A stretch of DNA of 64,000 bases from Clostridiales bacterium. GTDB lineage: Bacteria; Bacillota; Clostridia; SK-Y3. Shown piece after piece: positions 36,696 to 45,778 of this stretch. The notes under the pieces are model-generated. The model worked only from the letters and a program-made list of their open reading frames with translations. It was not told where the DNA came from and did no database searches. The DNA lies in assembly GCA_030156665.1 (NCBI GenBank), contig JASGMB010000001.1:1-64000 (forward strand), read 5' to 3'. Position numbers and translations under genes: made by a program. Position 1 is the first letter of the stretch. Each line of letters begins with the position of its first letter.

Positions 36696-38537
36696 TTAAA
36701 AATACATACAATTTATATATTCATCTTGAAACTCTTGACTTGTTGATAATTCGATATATTTAGCTTTATTTTTTATATTAGTACAATGATGATAGCATTT
36801 CTGTGACAATAGTGACATTACTGCTCCAGTTCCAGCAGCATTCCCTAGTACTATAATATTATCTTTTAGTACCTTTGGCAATAAACCAATATTTACTGCG
36901 CTTTGCTTATCGATATAGCTGCCAAATCCACCGGCAAGGTAAACATGACTTATATCTTCAATTTTTTTTCCCATACTTTTAATTAATGTGTTAATACCAC
37001 CGGCAATAGCAGCTTTCGCTAGCTGTACTTCCCTAATATCTTTTTGAGTAATGACAATAGCCTCTTTATTTTTTGTTTCCGTCTCTTTAGCTATTACAAA
37101 GGCAGGCATCCCCTCTATTTCGATTACATTTTTAGTAAGTTTTTTACCTATTTCACTTTTCACCTCATCTTCATCTACAATACGTCCGGTTTCATCGACA
37201 ATACCTATCTCAACCAATATAGACAAAATATCAATAATACCGGAACCACAAATGCCAATCGGTTTATGATCTAATATTGTGGTATACTTTACCTGATCAC
37301 CTTCTAATCTAACGGTATTAATAGCCCCTGCAATGCCCCCAACACCATTTCTAATATGTGCACCTTCAAATGCAGGCCCTGCAGCCGTTGAACAACATAT
37401 AATCTGATCTTTATTACCTAAAGCAATCTCTCCATTTGTTCCAATATCTATTAGTAAACTCAGTTCATGTTTCTCCGCCATGCCACTGGCTAGAATTGCA
37501 GCAACAATATCAGCACCAACATACCCTGAAATAGAACAAAGTAAATATGCTGCACATTTACTATTTATATTTAAACCTAAATCCTCCGCTCTACATACTA
37601 GCTCTTGAGTACTAACCGGAATGAAAGGAGACGTTGCAATATTTTTTGGTGTTATCCCTGTAAGTAAATGAAGCATAGTAGTGTTTCCTACCAATACAAT
37701 ATGATGTATGGTTTCGATATTAAGTTTATTTTTCTCTACTAGTGAGTTAATCATATGATTGATTTGAGAAATTATTTTTTGTTGAAGTTGTTTTAACCCA
37801 TCCATATTTTCAAGGGTATATGTAATCCTTGAGATTACATCACTACCAAAAGATTTTTGCGCATTTAATTGAGATACAACATCTATTTCTCTTCCAGAGG
37901 TTATATCTACGAGGTATGCTACTACTGTTGTTGTCCCTATATCTACAGCAATGCCGTAATGCGTATTAGAAGTATCCCCACCCTCAACAGAAATAATTTC
38001 CCTATCACTATAGACAACAGTAATCTCATAATTGTGGTCTCTGATTAAATCAGGTAATTCTCTCAGGATTTGTAAAGGTATTCGATAATACTGCATACCT
38101 AAAGTGTCTAACAATCTTTGCAAATCATCTTTTTGATCGTGTTTAGTAGGTTTTTCTAATTGTACAAATTTTTTTCTGACAATTGGAGATATTTCTACTA
38201 CATTTCCGATTCCTTCAGACATAATTTGAGCACTATTATTACTTTCAACCATTACTTCTATATCATCTACTACCTTCATTGCACAGGCAAGTCTATATCC
38301 TTCCTTTCTTTCCTTATCCGTTAAAAATTTAAGTTCTCCATCAGTAGGTACAGAAGTACAGTCACCTATGACTTTTACTTTACATTTTCCACATAAACAT
38401 TTCCCACCACAAGGGGCATCAAGGTATATATTATTTTGATTTAAAACATTTATAAGGATACTGCCTTTATTACACCAAATTTCTGACTGAAGGTCATTGT
38501 ACAAAAGATTTATTCTGCACTTGAATTGTTCTGACAT
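36696..38537 (-). CDS. ASKHA-domain protein with N-terminal 2Fe-2S ferredoxin (RACo/RamA-like)
   Basis: A 613-residue protein. An N-terminal [2Fe-2S] domain shows DAPCGGKCLCGKCKV (about residues 36-50) with a further Cys at RLACAMKV. A linker precedes a large ASKHA ATPase domain with VDIGTTTVVAYLVD, LLIDIGTNGEIALG, GIGGVGG-like AFEGAHIRNGVGGIAGAI and YLAGGFGSYID. This matches reductive activators of corrinoid proteins, which use ATP to reduce Co(II) in methyltransferase systems. No corrinoid protein or methyltransferase gene is nearby, so its client lies elsewhere. ATG with AAGGGGA upstream. Confidence 0.88.
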   Translation of the reverse strand: MSEQFKCRINLLYNDLQSEIWCNKGSILINVLNQNNIYLDAPCGGKCLCGKCKVKVIGDCTSVPTDGELKFLTDKERKEGYRLACAMKVVDDIEVMVESNNSAQIMSEGIGNVVEISPIVRKKFVQLEKPTKHDQKDDLQRLLDTLGMQYYRIPLQILRELPDLIRDHNYEITVVYSDREIISVEGGDTSNTHYGIAVDIGTTTVVAYLVDITSGREIDVVSQLNAQKSFGSDVISRITYTLENMDGLKQLQQKIISQINHMINSLVEKNKLNIETIHHIVLVGNTTMLHLLTGITPKNIATSPFIPVSTQELVCRAEDLGLNINSKCAAYLLCSISGYVGADIVAAILASGMAEKHELSLLIDIGTNGEIALGNKDQIICCSTAAGPAFEGAHIRNGVGGIAGAINTVRLEGDQVKYTTILDHKPIGICGSGIIDILSILVEIGIVDETGRIVDEDEVKSEIGKKLTKNVIEIEGMPAFVIAKETETKNKEAIVITQKDIREVQLAKAAIAGGINTLIKSMGKKIEDISHVYLAGGFGSYIDKQSAVNIGLLPKVLKDNIIVLGNAAGTGAVMSLLSQKCYHHCTNIKNKAKYIELSTSQEFQDEYINCMYF

Positions 38538-38684
38538 TGTGTTCCCCTTCCTTTTTAGTTTATATTATTTTTACACCCATTTCTCAAACTTACAACGCAA
38601 GATTTTATAGTGCAATCATTATCTAAATTGGTATTTTAAAAATATCTACCTAAAACAACCATATATCCTAATTCGTCTACATAA

Positions 38685-38735
38685 AAATCCCCATAAGTAC
38701 TATATCATATATCTTATAATACTCATGGGGGGTTT
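38685..38735 (-). terminator. Terminator after the zinc-ribbon gene
   Basis: On the minus strand AAACCCCCCATGAGTA pairs, with small bulges, with TACTTATGGGGATTTTT, ending in a U-tract. It lies about 35 bases after the stop at 38772. Confidence 0.75.
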
Positions 38736-38771
38736 CGCAATATATAATCTTTATATATTTTGTAGTATCTT

Positions 38772-39137
38772 TTACTCTTCGTCCATTCTTGATCCACACT
38801 TCGAACAAAAGAATGCATCAGTTTCGTTTTCTTTCCCACAGTTCGGGCAAATTTTAATCTTTCGAAGTAATGCAAGTTTTTCTTTCATTTTATCTATTTC
38901 TTGTACAATCTCATCTATTTCTAAACATTTAGCAGTAATCTCTTCTGAAAGTATTTCTCCCGATTTATAAATATCATATATAACCTTGCCAATATCTTTT
39001 AATTTTCCATCAATACGAGACTGTGCATCTCCCATTGCAATATTTAGTTTAGTAACCTCAACAATTTCATTGGATTTTTGTATTGCACTCTTCGCCGTAT
39101 GAGTGACCTTATTTTTCATCTCATTAATTATCGACAT
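38772..39137 (-). CDS. Zinc-ribbon protein with N-terminal helical region
   Basis: A 121-residue soluble protein. Residues 1-90 are helical, probably coiled coil (SAIQKSNEIVEVTKLNIAMGDAQ). The C-terminus is a zinc ribbon, CPNCGKENETDAFFCSKCG (about 98-116). Similar small helical zinc-ribbon proteins are widespread in Clostridia without a known function. It appears monocistronic, with AAAGGGGAATGAC upstream of ATG. Confidence 0.75.
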   Translation of the reverse strand: MSIINEMKNKVTHTAKSAIQKSNEIVEVTKLNIAMGDAQSRIDGKLKDIGKVIYDIYKSGEILSEEITAKCLEIDEIVQEIDKMKEKLALLRKIKICPNCGKENETDAFFCSKCGSRMDEE

Positions 39138-39250
39138 GATGTCATTCCCCTTTTTATAAAATTTTTAAATGGTACTTAATTGCTAAGTCACCAAAGTATT
39201 TTCTGCATTCCCGTCGATTTTTTATATTCATGAACATACTAAATCTAATA

Positions 39251-39363
39251 CGTTGTGCTAATTCAATTTGGAGTTTGGAGCTCGGAGCTTGGAGTTCAAA
39301 AATATTGTTGAAAAAGCCTTAGAAATTCTTAGTAACTAGAATAATATTTTAGCTAGCACAACG
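39251..39363. repeat. MITE-like repeat, copy 2 (113 bp)
   Basis: The left end CGTTGTGCTAATTCAA and the right end TTTAGCTAGCACAACG form inverted termini. The outer ten bases are perfectly complementary and match those of the copy at 28204-28463. The interior has four 7-base units (TTTGGAG, TTTGGAG, CTCGGAG, CTTGGAG; 39267-39294) and the AGAAATTCTTAG palindrome. It lies between rplY and the zinc-ribbon gene. Confidence 0.75.
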
Positions 39364-39403
39364 AGTGAACCTAATGATCGCTTATTCTAGTTTATCACAT
39401 TTT

Positions 39404-40003
39404 TCACTTTATTTCATTATCATTTACAGGTAAACTTTTTTCAGGTTCAACATAATTACTTGCTGAAGTAAGAGTGGTAAGAACTTCTGTTGGTTCAGTA
39501 AGGACTATTAATTCTTCAGCCACTTCTATATCCTGCACCTTAAAACTCTGCCCTACCGCAAGTTGACTTAGGTCTACTTCAATATATTTTGGTACTTTAT
39601 CTGCTACACATTCCACCTCAATTTCTTGTCTTTGTTTTTGCAAAATAGCACCGTTACGCTTAACTTCACTTGTTCCAATAAAACGTATTGGAACATGAGT
39701 ACGAACTCTTGTATCATTTTGCACCGGTTTAAAATCCACATGAATTACTTGATTATTTACTGGGTGATGTTGTACTTCCATAATCATCGATTTAATTGTT
39801 TCATCACCCAATTGAAGATTTACTAACGTATTTTCCCCATACTTTGTTAAAATAGATTCTAATGTTTTTTTGTCAATCTCTATAAGCTTATTTGCATTAG
39901 CATCGTAAACAACTCCTGGCACTTGTCCATTTTCTCTTGTTCTATGAGCACTATTTTTGCCCACGCCTATCCTATAATTAACATTTACAGCTGGTATTTC
40001 CAC
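39404..40003 (-). CDS. rplY: 50S ribosomal protein L25/general stress protein Ctc
   Basis: A 199-residue protein of the long, two-domain Ctc form. The N-terminal L25 domain binds 5S rRNA (RENGQVPGVVYDAN, HHPVNNQVIHVDF), and the C-terminal TL5-type beta domain follows (IRFIGTSEVKRNGAILQKQRQEIEV). The start is a GTG at 40003 with GAGGAGG 7 bases upstream. That ribosome binding site lies in a hairpin (40012-40041), suggesting translational control. Confidence 0.93.
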   Translation of the reverse strand: MEIPAVNVNYRIGVGKNSAHRTRENGQVPGVVYDANANKLIEIDKKTLESILTKYGENTLVNLQLGDETIKSMIMEVQHHPVNNQVIHVDFKPVQNDTRVRTHVPIRFIGTSEVKRNGAILQKQRQEIEVECVADKVPKYIEVDLSQLAVGQSFKVQDIEVAEELIVLTEPTEVLTTLTSASNYVEPEKSLPVNDNEIK

Positions 40004-40011
40004 GCATATTC

Positions 40012-40041
40012 CTCCTCAATATAATATATCTATTTGAGGAG
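40012..40041 (-). promoter_or_regulatory. Hairpin sequestering the rplY ribosome binding site
   Basis: CTCCTCAA (40034-40041 on the minus strand) pairs perfectly with TTGAGGAG (40012-40019), and the second arm is the Shine-Dalgarno sequence. The loop is 14 bases. Opening or closing this stem would regulate rplY translation. Regulator unknown. Confidence 0.6.
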
Positions 40042-40085
40042 TATTCCCATACACCAAAATTTTTAAACACACAAATTAGTGCTTT

Positions 40086-40099
40086 ATACCATTTGGTAT
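40086..40099. promoter_or_regulatory. Palindrome upstream of rplY
   Basis: The perfect palindrome ATACCATTTGGTAT lies about 85 bases upstream of the rplY start codon. Its size and symmetry suit a dimeric repressor, but no partner is identifiable and it may be chance. Confidence 0.35.
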
Positions 40100-40226
40100 G
40101 TACATAAACATATTTTCACTTTTTATATGTTACATTGAAAGTAATTCTAATATCATCAATAAAATTTCTGTTATGCCATTTTTAATTACCAGTGCATACT
40201 TTTTTAATTTAATAGTTGCCTGTACT

Positions 40227-40505
40227 CTAAAGCGCTTGGGTCATTTTACTCATTATTTTACTTCGATTGTGTTTTGTCACTTCTGTTATATCTTCATCGT
40301 CTATTTGTACCCATAGAGAAATATTATAATCGTTATAATTATCCATAAGTACATCTATTATATCTGCAGCTTCCATACTATTTCTATAAACATATATCCA
40401 CTCCACTACATCAGTATCTACATCAGATTCTTTTTCAAAATAATTGTCTATAAACCTTTTGATTTCCCCCTTCTCTTGTGACATTAAATTTACAGTAATT
40501 AACAT
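40227..40505 (-). CDS. Hypothetical protein, 92 residues
   Basis: I do not recognise this protein. It starts MLITVNLMSQEKGEIKRFIDNYF and is acidic and soluble, with an alternating strand-helix pattern (VVEWIYVYRNSMEAADIIDVLMDNY, NISLWVQIDDEDI) suggestive of a small alpha/beta domain. The ATG at 40505 has GGAGGGAG 7 bases upstream, a strong initiation site. It stands alone on the minus strand, upstream of rplY and divergent from the lipoprotein gene. Confidence 0.7.
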   Translation of the reverse strand: MLITVNLMSQEKGEIKRFIDNYFEKESDVDTDVVEWIYVYRNSMEAADIIDVLMDNYNDYNISLWVQIDDEDITEVTKHNRSKIMSKMTQAL

Positions 40506-40706
40506 AAATAAACTCCCTCCTAACAAAAACCATAGATTAATTATTCAACAAAACCTTAAAAAGTCCTTTATGTAATTTTTTCTTTTTATTTATTTTACAT
40601 TTAAATAGAAATTTTATATTACTTATTTTTTACTCTATCTAAGTTAAAATTTTTATTGAATTGTTTATATTTTTAATGGTTAGAATAAATTAGAGGTGAT
40701 GAATAC

Positions 40707-41561
40707 ATGAGAATAAACCGGATAATAAATTATATTGCTTTAACACTTATATTATTTTTAGTGATTACCAATTTTTCCGCCTGTTCTAAAAAATCTGCTA
40801 AATCAGCCCCAAAAAATATAAGTGAAAATGAAAAAAAAGTTCCTGATTCTTTAAAAGAATTAGAATCCGGTATACAAGATATAATTGATGAATTAGATAA
40901 AAAAGAAAATACTGAAAAGTCTGAGGCAAAGGTTAAAATTGAGTCTAAAACTGAAATGAAACAGGAAAGTGATAAAGATAAATCCAAAAATGAGATGAAA
41001 GAAGAAACAAAGGAAGAAATAAAAAAAGAGTCTCCCCAAGATAAACAATGGAAATCAGTAACTCAAAAGGTAGAATCTTTGCACAAGCAATGGAATTCAC
41101 TTCAACCTGAAGTAGTAAAAGCAGGAATACCTAAAAAAGTTATTGATGAATTTAGTAATTCGCTTAATACTTTAACAACTTACACACAAACGGAAGATAA
41201 GCAAAATACTCTCTTTTATGCCAATGAACTCTATCGGTTAATACCAGATTTTATGGAACAATATCACAGCAAAACTCCTCCCGATTTAAAGCGAATAGGA
41301 TATTTTGTGCGAGACGCAAAATATAATGGTATGATAAATCAGTGGGAAAAATCAAAATCTAGCATAAATAACCTAAAATCTCACTGGTCTATAGTAAAAG
41401 CACAAGTAAAAAAGGAACAAGAAAAACAAGCAAGTACAATGGAATTTTCAATATATGAGTTAGAGAAAGTCATCCTTCTATCCGATATAAATCTCACCAC
41501 TATTAAAAGCGATATTGTACTAGAAAATTTAAAAAAATTAGAAGAATCTTTTGAAAAATAA
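40707..41561 (+). CDS. Predicted lipoprotein with charged linker
   Basis: A 284-residue protein with a lipoprotein-type signal sequence; the hydrophobic stretch at residues 9-24 ends FSAC, a plausible lipobox with Cys26. Residues 28-112 are extremely rich in Lys, Glu and Ser, probably an extended linker across the wall. The rest (about 113-284) is helical (WKSVTQKVESLHKQWNSLQ, ...KSHWSIVKAQVKKEQEKQ), with two similar helical units. Function unknown. It is plus-strand, with AGAGGTGATGAATAC before ATG, and ends in a convergent terminator. Confidence 0.78.
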   Translation: MRINRIINYIALTLILFLVITNFSACSKKSAKSAPKNISENEKKVPDSLKELESGIQDIIDELDKKENTEKSEAKVKIESKTEMKQESDKDKSKNEMKEETKEEIKKESPQDKQWKSVTQKVESLHKQWNSLQPEVVKAGIPKKVIDEFSNSLNTLTTYTQTEDKQNTLFYANELYRLIPDFMEQYHSKTPPDLKRIGYFVRDAKYNGMINQWEKSKSSINNLKSHWSIVKAQVKKEQEKQASTMEFSIYELEKVILLSDINLTTIKSDIVLENLKKLEESFEK

Positions 41562-41587
41562 CGAGCTATCAAACATAGCTCGTTATT
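41557..41587 (+). terminator. Convergent terminator between lipoprotein and uridine-kinase genes
   Basis: AATAACGAGCTAT pairs perfectly with ATAGCTCGTTATT around the loop CAAAC. It overlaps the lipoprotein stop and lies just past the stop of the minus-strand kinase gene at 41594, so it probably serves both. Confidence 0.8.
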
Positions 41588-41593
41588 TAACAC

Positions 41594-43276
41594 TTAATAT
41601 AAAGAACTTCCACCGATAAATTCGCGTATAATGGATGTACTAGGAATATCATCGGTAGAAATTGGGATAAAATAGCTTAAAAAATCAATGAGTCTGCGGA
41701 CTTCAGAATAAAGTTCTTGTGTACGATCTATTTCCTCCAAGAGAGGCAGCGCATAATTTTTCAAAACCGCGAGTTCATAAACAAGTGCAGAATTAAACAT
41801 TACATCTGCCTGTTCTTGGAAAGGAAAAATATTTTTTATTTCTCCCCTTCTTACTGAACGCCACATTTCCAGAGTACGTAAAGCTGAGTTGGAACGAAAA
41901 TTAAAATCTCTTACTATTCTTCTAATCAGTCTGGTATCTGTAGTAGAAATAGGGTTATAATCATCTAAACTTAGCTGTGTTAATGCACTAACATATATTT
42001 TAAACTTATTTTTTCTTGGAATAGATAAAGTTAATCTTTCATTAAGTCCATGAATACCTTCGATAACAATAATCTGATCTTCTTTTAACTGTAGTTTTCG
42101 TCCTTTTGGTTGTCTGCATCCCGTATGAAAATTAAAGATAGGGATCTCTACCTCTTTTCCTTTTATTAGATTATTCAGATGTTCATTGAATAATTTAATA
42201 TCTATAGCTTCTAGTGCTTCAAAATCAGGTTCTCCATTTTCATCTCTCGGCGTATATTCCCTATTTACAAAATAGTCATCCAAAGAAATTGTTACCGGTT
42301 TAAGTCCATTTACCCGCAAATGTATTGCAAGACGGTGCGCAAAAGTCGTTTTACCTGATGAAGACGGACCAGAAATTAGCACTATTTTAATATCTTGAGC
42401 ATTTTCTCTAATCATATCAGCAATATACGCAATCTTTTTTTCATGCAGTGCTTCTGATATATGAATTAAGTCTTTTGCATTTCCTGCAGCGATAATGTCA
42501 TTTAACGACCCTACATGGGATACATTTAAAATTTCTCCCCACTTCTTGTACTCGTTGATAATTTGAAATAATTTTCTGTTTTCTTCGAATTCCGGTATTT
42601 CTTCGGGTGAATGATGGTCAGGATACCTTAATATAAAACCAGGAGCATAGTACATGAGTTCAAATTTTTGTATATACCCAGTATGTGGCACTAAGTATCC
42701 ATATAAATAATTTACCATATCACCACAATTATATATACTTAATGTCTCTTTTTTACAGTGTTTAAGTAAGCTGACCTTATCATAATCTCCACTTTGTGAA
42801 AAGATTTGTTGTGCTTCTTTTAAGGGAACTATACTTTTTGTCATGGGAATTTTCTGCGCTACAATTTCTTTCATCTTTTCTTCAATTTTTTTTATATCAG
42901 GTTCAGTTATAGGGCTCTCACCATATATTTCGCAATATGTTCCCCTGCTAATTGAATGCCTTATTTTTAATTTCCTTTGAGGATATAATTCTTTCACTGC
43001 TTTCATCAATATAAAAAATAAACTACGCTTATAAACTCTAACACCGTCTTCCGATGATAAATCAATAAACTGTACCTGGGAATCCTCTTCTAATTTAAAA
43101 TTGAGATCTTTCATTTTATTATCTACTTTGCCAGCTAAAATATCTAAACCTTTATTATATTGAACTAAATGTGTTAATTCCAATAACGATGTACCTTTAG
43201 CAACAGAAACTTTACTACTCAATGATTTAGAAGGGTCTATCACATTAATCGTAATAGTTGAACAATTCTTTTCCAT
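41594..43276 (-). CDS. Nucleoside (uridine) kinase with TGS and ThrRS-like domains
   Basis: A 560-residue fusion. It has an N-terminal TGS-like domain (residues 1-75), a threonyl-tRNA-synthetase-like SAD region (about 80-270, HSISRGTYCEIYGESPIT, LVPHTGYIQKFEL), and a C-terminal P-loop kinase of the uridine kinase/PRK type (Walker A ISGPSSSGKTTFA, about 303-315; ISLDDYFVNRE; VIEGIHGLNERL). This architecture is common in Clostridia and Thermotoga and is annotated nucleoside kinase. The role of the tRNA-synthetase-like part is not known. Confidence 0.9.
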   Translation of the reverse strand: MEKNCSTITINVIDPSKSLSSKVSVAKGTSLLELTHLVQYNKGLDILAGKVDNKMKDLNFKLEEDSQVQFIDLSSEDGVRVYKRSLFFILMKAVKELYPQRKLKIRHSISRGTYCEIYGESPITEPDIKKIEEKMKEIVAQKIPMTKSIVPLKEAQQIFSQSGDYDKVSLLKHCKKETLSIYNCGDMVNYLYGYLVPHTGYIQKFELMYYAPGFILRYPDHHSPEEIPEFEENRKLFQIINEYKKWGEILNVSHVGSLNDIIAAGNAKDLIHISEALHEKKIAYIADMIRENAQDIKIVLISGPSSSGKTTFAHRLAIHLRVNGLKPVTISLDDYFVNREYTPRDENGEPDFEALEAIDIKLFNEHLNNLIKGKEVEIPIFNFHTGCRQPKGRKLQLKEDQIIVIEGIHGLNERLTLSIPRKNKFKIYVSALTQLSLDDYNPISTTDTRLIRRIVRDFNFRSNSALRTLEMWRSVRRGEIKNIFPFQEQADVMFNSALVYELAVLKNYALPLLEEIDRTQELYSEVRRLIDFLSYFIPISTDDIPSTSIIREFIGGSSLY

Positions 43277-43432
43277 AACATCTACCTTCCTTCTTTCTAA
43301 TCAAAATATCAATAACGCTTACTATACTTAAATATATTTTGCACTGAAACCACATATGTGAAAATAAAAAACGCATTATCAAAATAAAGACTAGCTTTAT
43401 TCTCTTAAACCATCCTCAATATTGCGCCGTTT

Positions 43433-43490
43433 TTTATAACGAGTGTGACAGCATCTCACTACTTGCAGGTAGAATGAATATCGCATAAAG
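43433..43490. repeat. Dispersed repeat D, copy 1
   Basis: This stretch aligns without gaps to 56728-56785, with a 21-base identical core (43447-43467; ...CAGCATCTCACTACTTGCA). It has no coding potential and no strong hairpin. It lies just downstream of hemZ on the minus strand. Confidence 0.7.
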
Positions 43491-43500
43491 TTTGCAGTTA

Positions 43501-44985
43501 TCAAATAAAATATTGATATATTTTATCTTTTCTATGAAGCATCTCATCAATTCTATTAATATATTCTTCAACCTCTTTTACGTTAAATATTCTATCTATT
43601 CGATTATTCGTAGCATTTACTAACTTGGTAACAGCTCCACATCCCATTGCAATAATACTTTGTCTTTCTTCCATAATTTGAACATTATATATGCATTCAA
43701 AATCTTGTTTACAATATCCTACATTCTCTAGATTGCCAAGAATATTTTTTTGACGGTAAAGATAATAAGGATATCTATCATTATCTTTCATAAATTGTTG
43801 AGTAAATTTTAACATATCTTGAACAATATGTGCCTGTGTGATAGAATATTCATTTATTTTTTCATGTAATTTCGATGCCCTTTTAATACTCATCGTATGT
43901 ACCGTAATATTTTCCGGGTCTAATTTTTGTATCTCTTTTAATGTATTCTGATACATTTCAACGGTTTCATCCGGCAAACCTGCTATCACATCCATATTTA
44001 TATTATCAAATCCCAAATCTCTAGCTAATTGAAAAGAGCTTACAACATCTTCCGGTGTATGACACCGACCAATAGTTTTAAGTGTGCTCTGATTCATAGT
44101 CTGGGGATTAATACTCAAACGACTTACTGCATATTTTTTTATTGTATTTAACTTTTCCTTATCTATTGTGTCAGGTCTCCCCGCCTCAATGGTAAATTCT
44201 TTGACAGTCTCAACATTAATTTGGGTACAAAGAGTATACAAAAGTCTTTCCAAAAGCTTAGAAGACAATACTGTTGGCGTTCCACCTCCGATATATATGC
44301 TTTCTACAATCCATCCCATATTATCTATAATTCTTCTGGTATACAGAATTTCTCTAATAAGAGCCTCTACATAGGGTTCAACAAATTTTTGTGCTTTATG
44401 TACAGCATTAGATACAAATGAACAATATAGACATCTAGTAGGACAAAAAGGTATTCCTATATACAACCCTATACTGTTTGGCCTTGATTGTTTTAGCACC
44501 TTAAGCTCATTATAGGCTACTTCTAAGATCAATTGAATTTTTTCATCACTAACCGCATATTGTTCAGATAATATATATTTGATATCTATATCACTTTTTC
44601 TTTCTTCAATCAAGTTGTGGATAATTTTAGTAGGACGTATACCCGTTAGCGTACCCCAAGGAACATCTACTTGACTGACTTGTTTTGCCGCTCTATAAAA
44701 TGACAATTTTATCATTGATTTACACAGGCTAGTATACTGATAAGAGATAATACTACTATTATATTTTTGTACAACCAACCCTTCTTTTATATTTCCATTT
44801 TTTATAATTTTGGTTAATGCGTATATACTGCCATTCATATCTTTAAATTGACTTTCAACAAAAAAATCCCCCCTTTGTCCTTCATCGTCTTTTTCTACAA
44901 ATTCAATTGATTCATTTGGGAAAAAAACATGAGCAATACGTTCAATTTCGTACTGATGTTGATGTCCTTGTAGAAAAATTTTCAT
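43501..44985 (-). CDS. hemZ: Coproporphyrinogen III oxidase-like radical SAM enzyme HemZ
   Basis: A 494-residue radical SAM protein. The N-terminal region (about 1-150) is specific to HemZ. The radical SAM cluster motif CPTRCLYCSF (CxxxCxxC) is near residue 182, followed by SIYIGGGTPTVLSSKLLE and FTIEAGRPDTI. The family relates to oxygen-independent coproporphyrinogen oxidase. In anaerobes lacking haem synthesis the true substrate is uncertain, and no other haem genes are in view. dtd, relA and apt lie upstream in the usual Clostridia order. Confidence 0.92.
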   Translation of the reverse strand: MKIFLQGHQHQYEIERIAHVFFPNESIEFVEKDDEGQRGDFFVESQFKDMNGSIYALTKIIKNGNIKEGLVVQKYNSSIISYQYTSLCKSMIKLSFYRAAKQVSQVDVPWGTLTGIRPTKIIHNLIEERKSDIDIKYILSEQYAVSDEKIQLILEVAYNELKVLKQSRPNSIGLYIGIPFCPTRCLYCSFVSNAVHKAQKFVEPYVEALIREILYTRRIIDNMGWIVESIYIGGGTPTVLSSKLLERLLYTLCTQINVETVKEFTIEAGRPDTIDKEKLNTIKKYAVSRLSINPQTMNQSTLKTIGRCHTPEDVVSSFQLARDLGFDNINMDVIAGLPDETVEMYQNTLKEIQKLDPENITVHTMSIKRASKLHEKINEYSITQAHIVQDMLKFTQQFMKDNDRYPYYLYRQKNILGNLENVGYCKQDFECIYNVQIMEERQSIIAMGCGAVTKLVNATNNRIDRIFNVKEVEEYINRIDEMLHRKDKIYQYFI

Positions 44986-45107
44986 TCAGTGATGTCACCT
45001 CAATTATCATTCAAACTTGACGTTTTACCAAATTATCATATCTAATGTATTATAATCTTTCGTTAACAAAATTATTATCATTATACCCTTACGTATGTAT
45101 AACAAAA

Positions 45108-45125
45108 GGACAGGAAAGCCTGCCC
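45108..45125 (-). terminator. Terminator after the MBL hydrolase gene
   Basis: On the minus strand GGGCAGG pairs with CCTGTCC (one G-U) around CTTT and is followed by TTTTGTT. It lies 26 bases after the stop at 45151. Confidence 0.8.
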
Positions 45126-45150
45126 AACAATATTCATCAAAAAATCATTG

Positions 45151-45768
45151 CTATAAAAACGGATTAAACTCCTTTTCTATTCCGATAGTGGTTTGATATC
45201 CATGTCCTGGATATACCTTTATATGATCAGCTAATACAAACAATTTGTTTTTAATAGATTGAATAAGCTGTTGATGATTGCCTCCCGGTAAATCTGTTCT
45301 ACCAATTGACTTTTCAAATAATGTATCCCCAGAAAATAATAAGTTGTCTACTAAAACACAAATTCCGCCCGGGGTATGTCCCGGTGTATGAATAACTTGT
45401 AAACTATATTTTTCTACAGATAATATTTGTCCATCTACTACTTCTATATCTGCAGGGACTTGAATAGAATGATAGCCTAGCAGAGCAGAGAGGTTTTTTT
45501 GACTATTGATTAACGCATCACTATCGTCTTTATGGATTACTACTTGTGCTCCTGTTTTTTCTTTTAAATATTTGATCGCCGATATATGATCTACATGTCC
45601 ATGGGTTGCAATAATATATTGAACTATATAGCCGTTTTGAACAATGATATCATATATTTTTTCCCCTTCATCCCCTGGATCAATAACTACAACTTTACCC
45701 GTATTATCATCTCCAAAAATATAACAATTTGTTTCTAATTGCCCAACCGACAATACTTTTAAAATCAA
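45151..45768 (-). CDS. MBL-fold metallo-hydrolase (GloB/YqgX-like)
   Basis: A protein of about 205 residues starting (M)ILKVLSVGQLETNCYIFG, typical of the YqgX group. Zinc ligands: THGHVDHI (HxHxDH), HTPGHTPGG, FSGDTLF and KVYPGHGYQTT. It may be a glyoxalase II-like thioesterase, but the substrate is unknown. I chose the TTG at 45768, with GAGGTG 8 bases upstream; it lies 11 bases past the dtd stop. The longer frame overlaps dtd with residues foreign to the family. Confidence 0.88.
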   Translation of the reverse strand: MILKVLSVGQLETNCYIFGDDNTGKVVVIDPGDEGEKIYDIIVQNGYIVQYIIATHGHVDHISAIKYLKEKTGAQVVIHKDDSDALINSQKNLSALLGYHSIQVPADIEVVDGQILSVEKYSLQVIHTPGHTPGGICVLVDNLLFSGDTLFEKSIGRTDLPGGNHQQLIQSIKNKLFVLADHIKVYPGHGYQTTIGIEKEFNPFL

Positions 45769-45778
45769 TATTATCACC

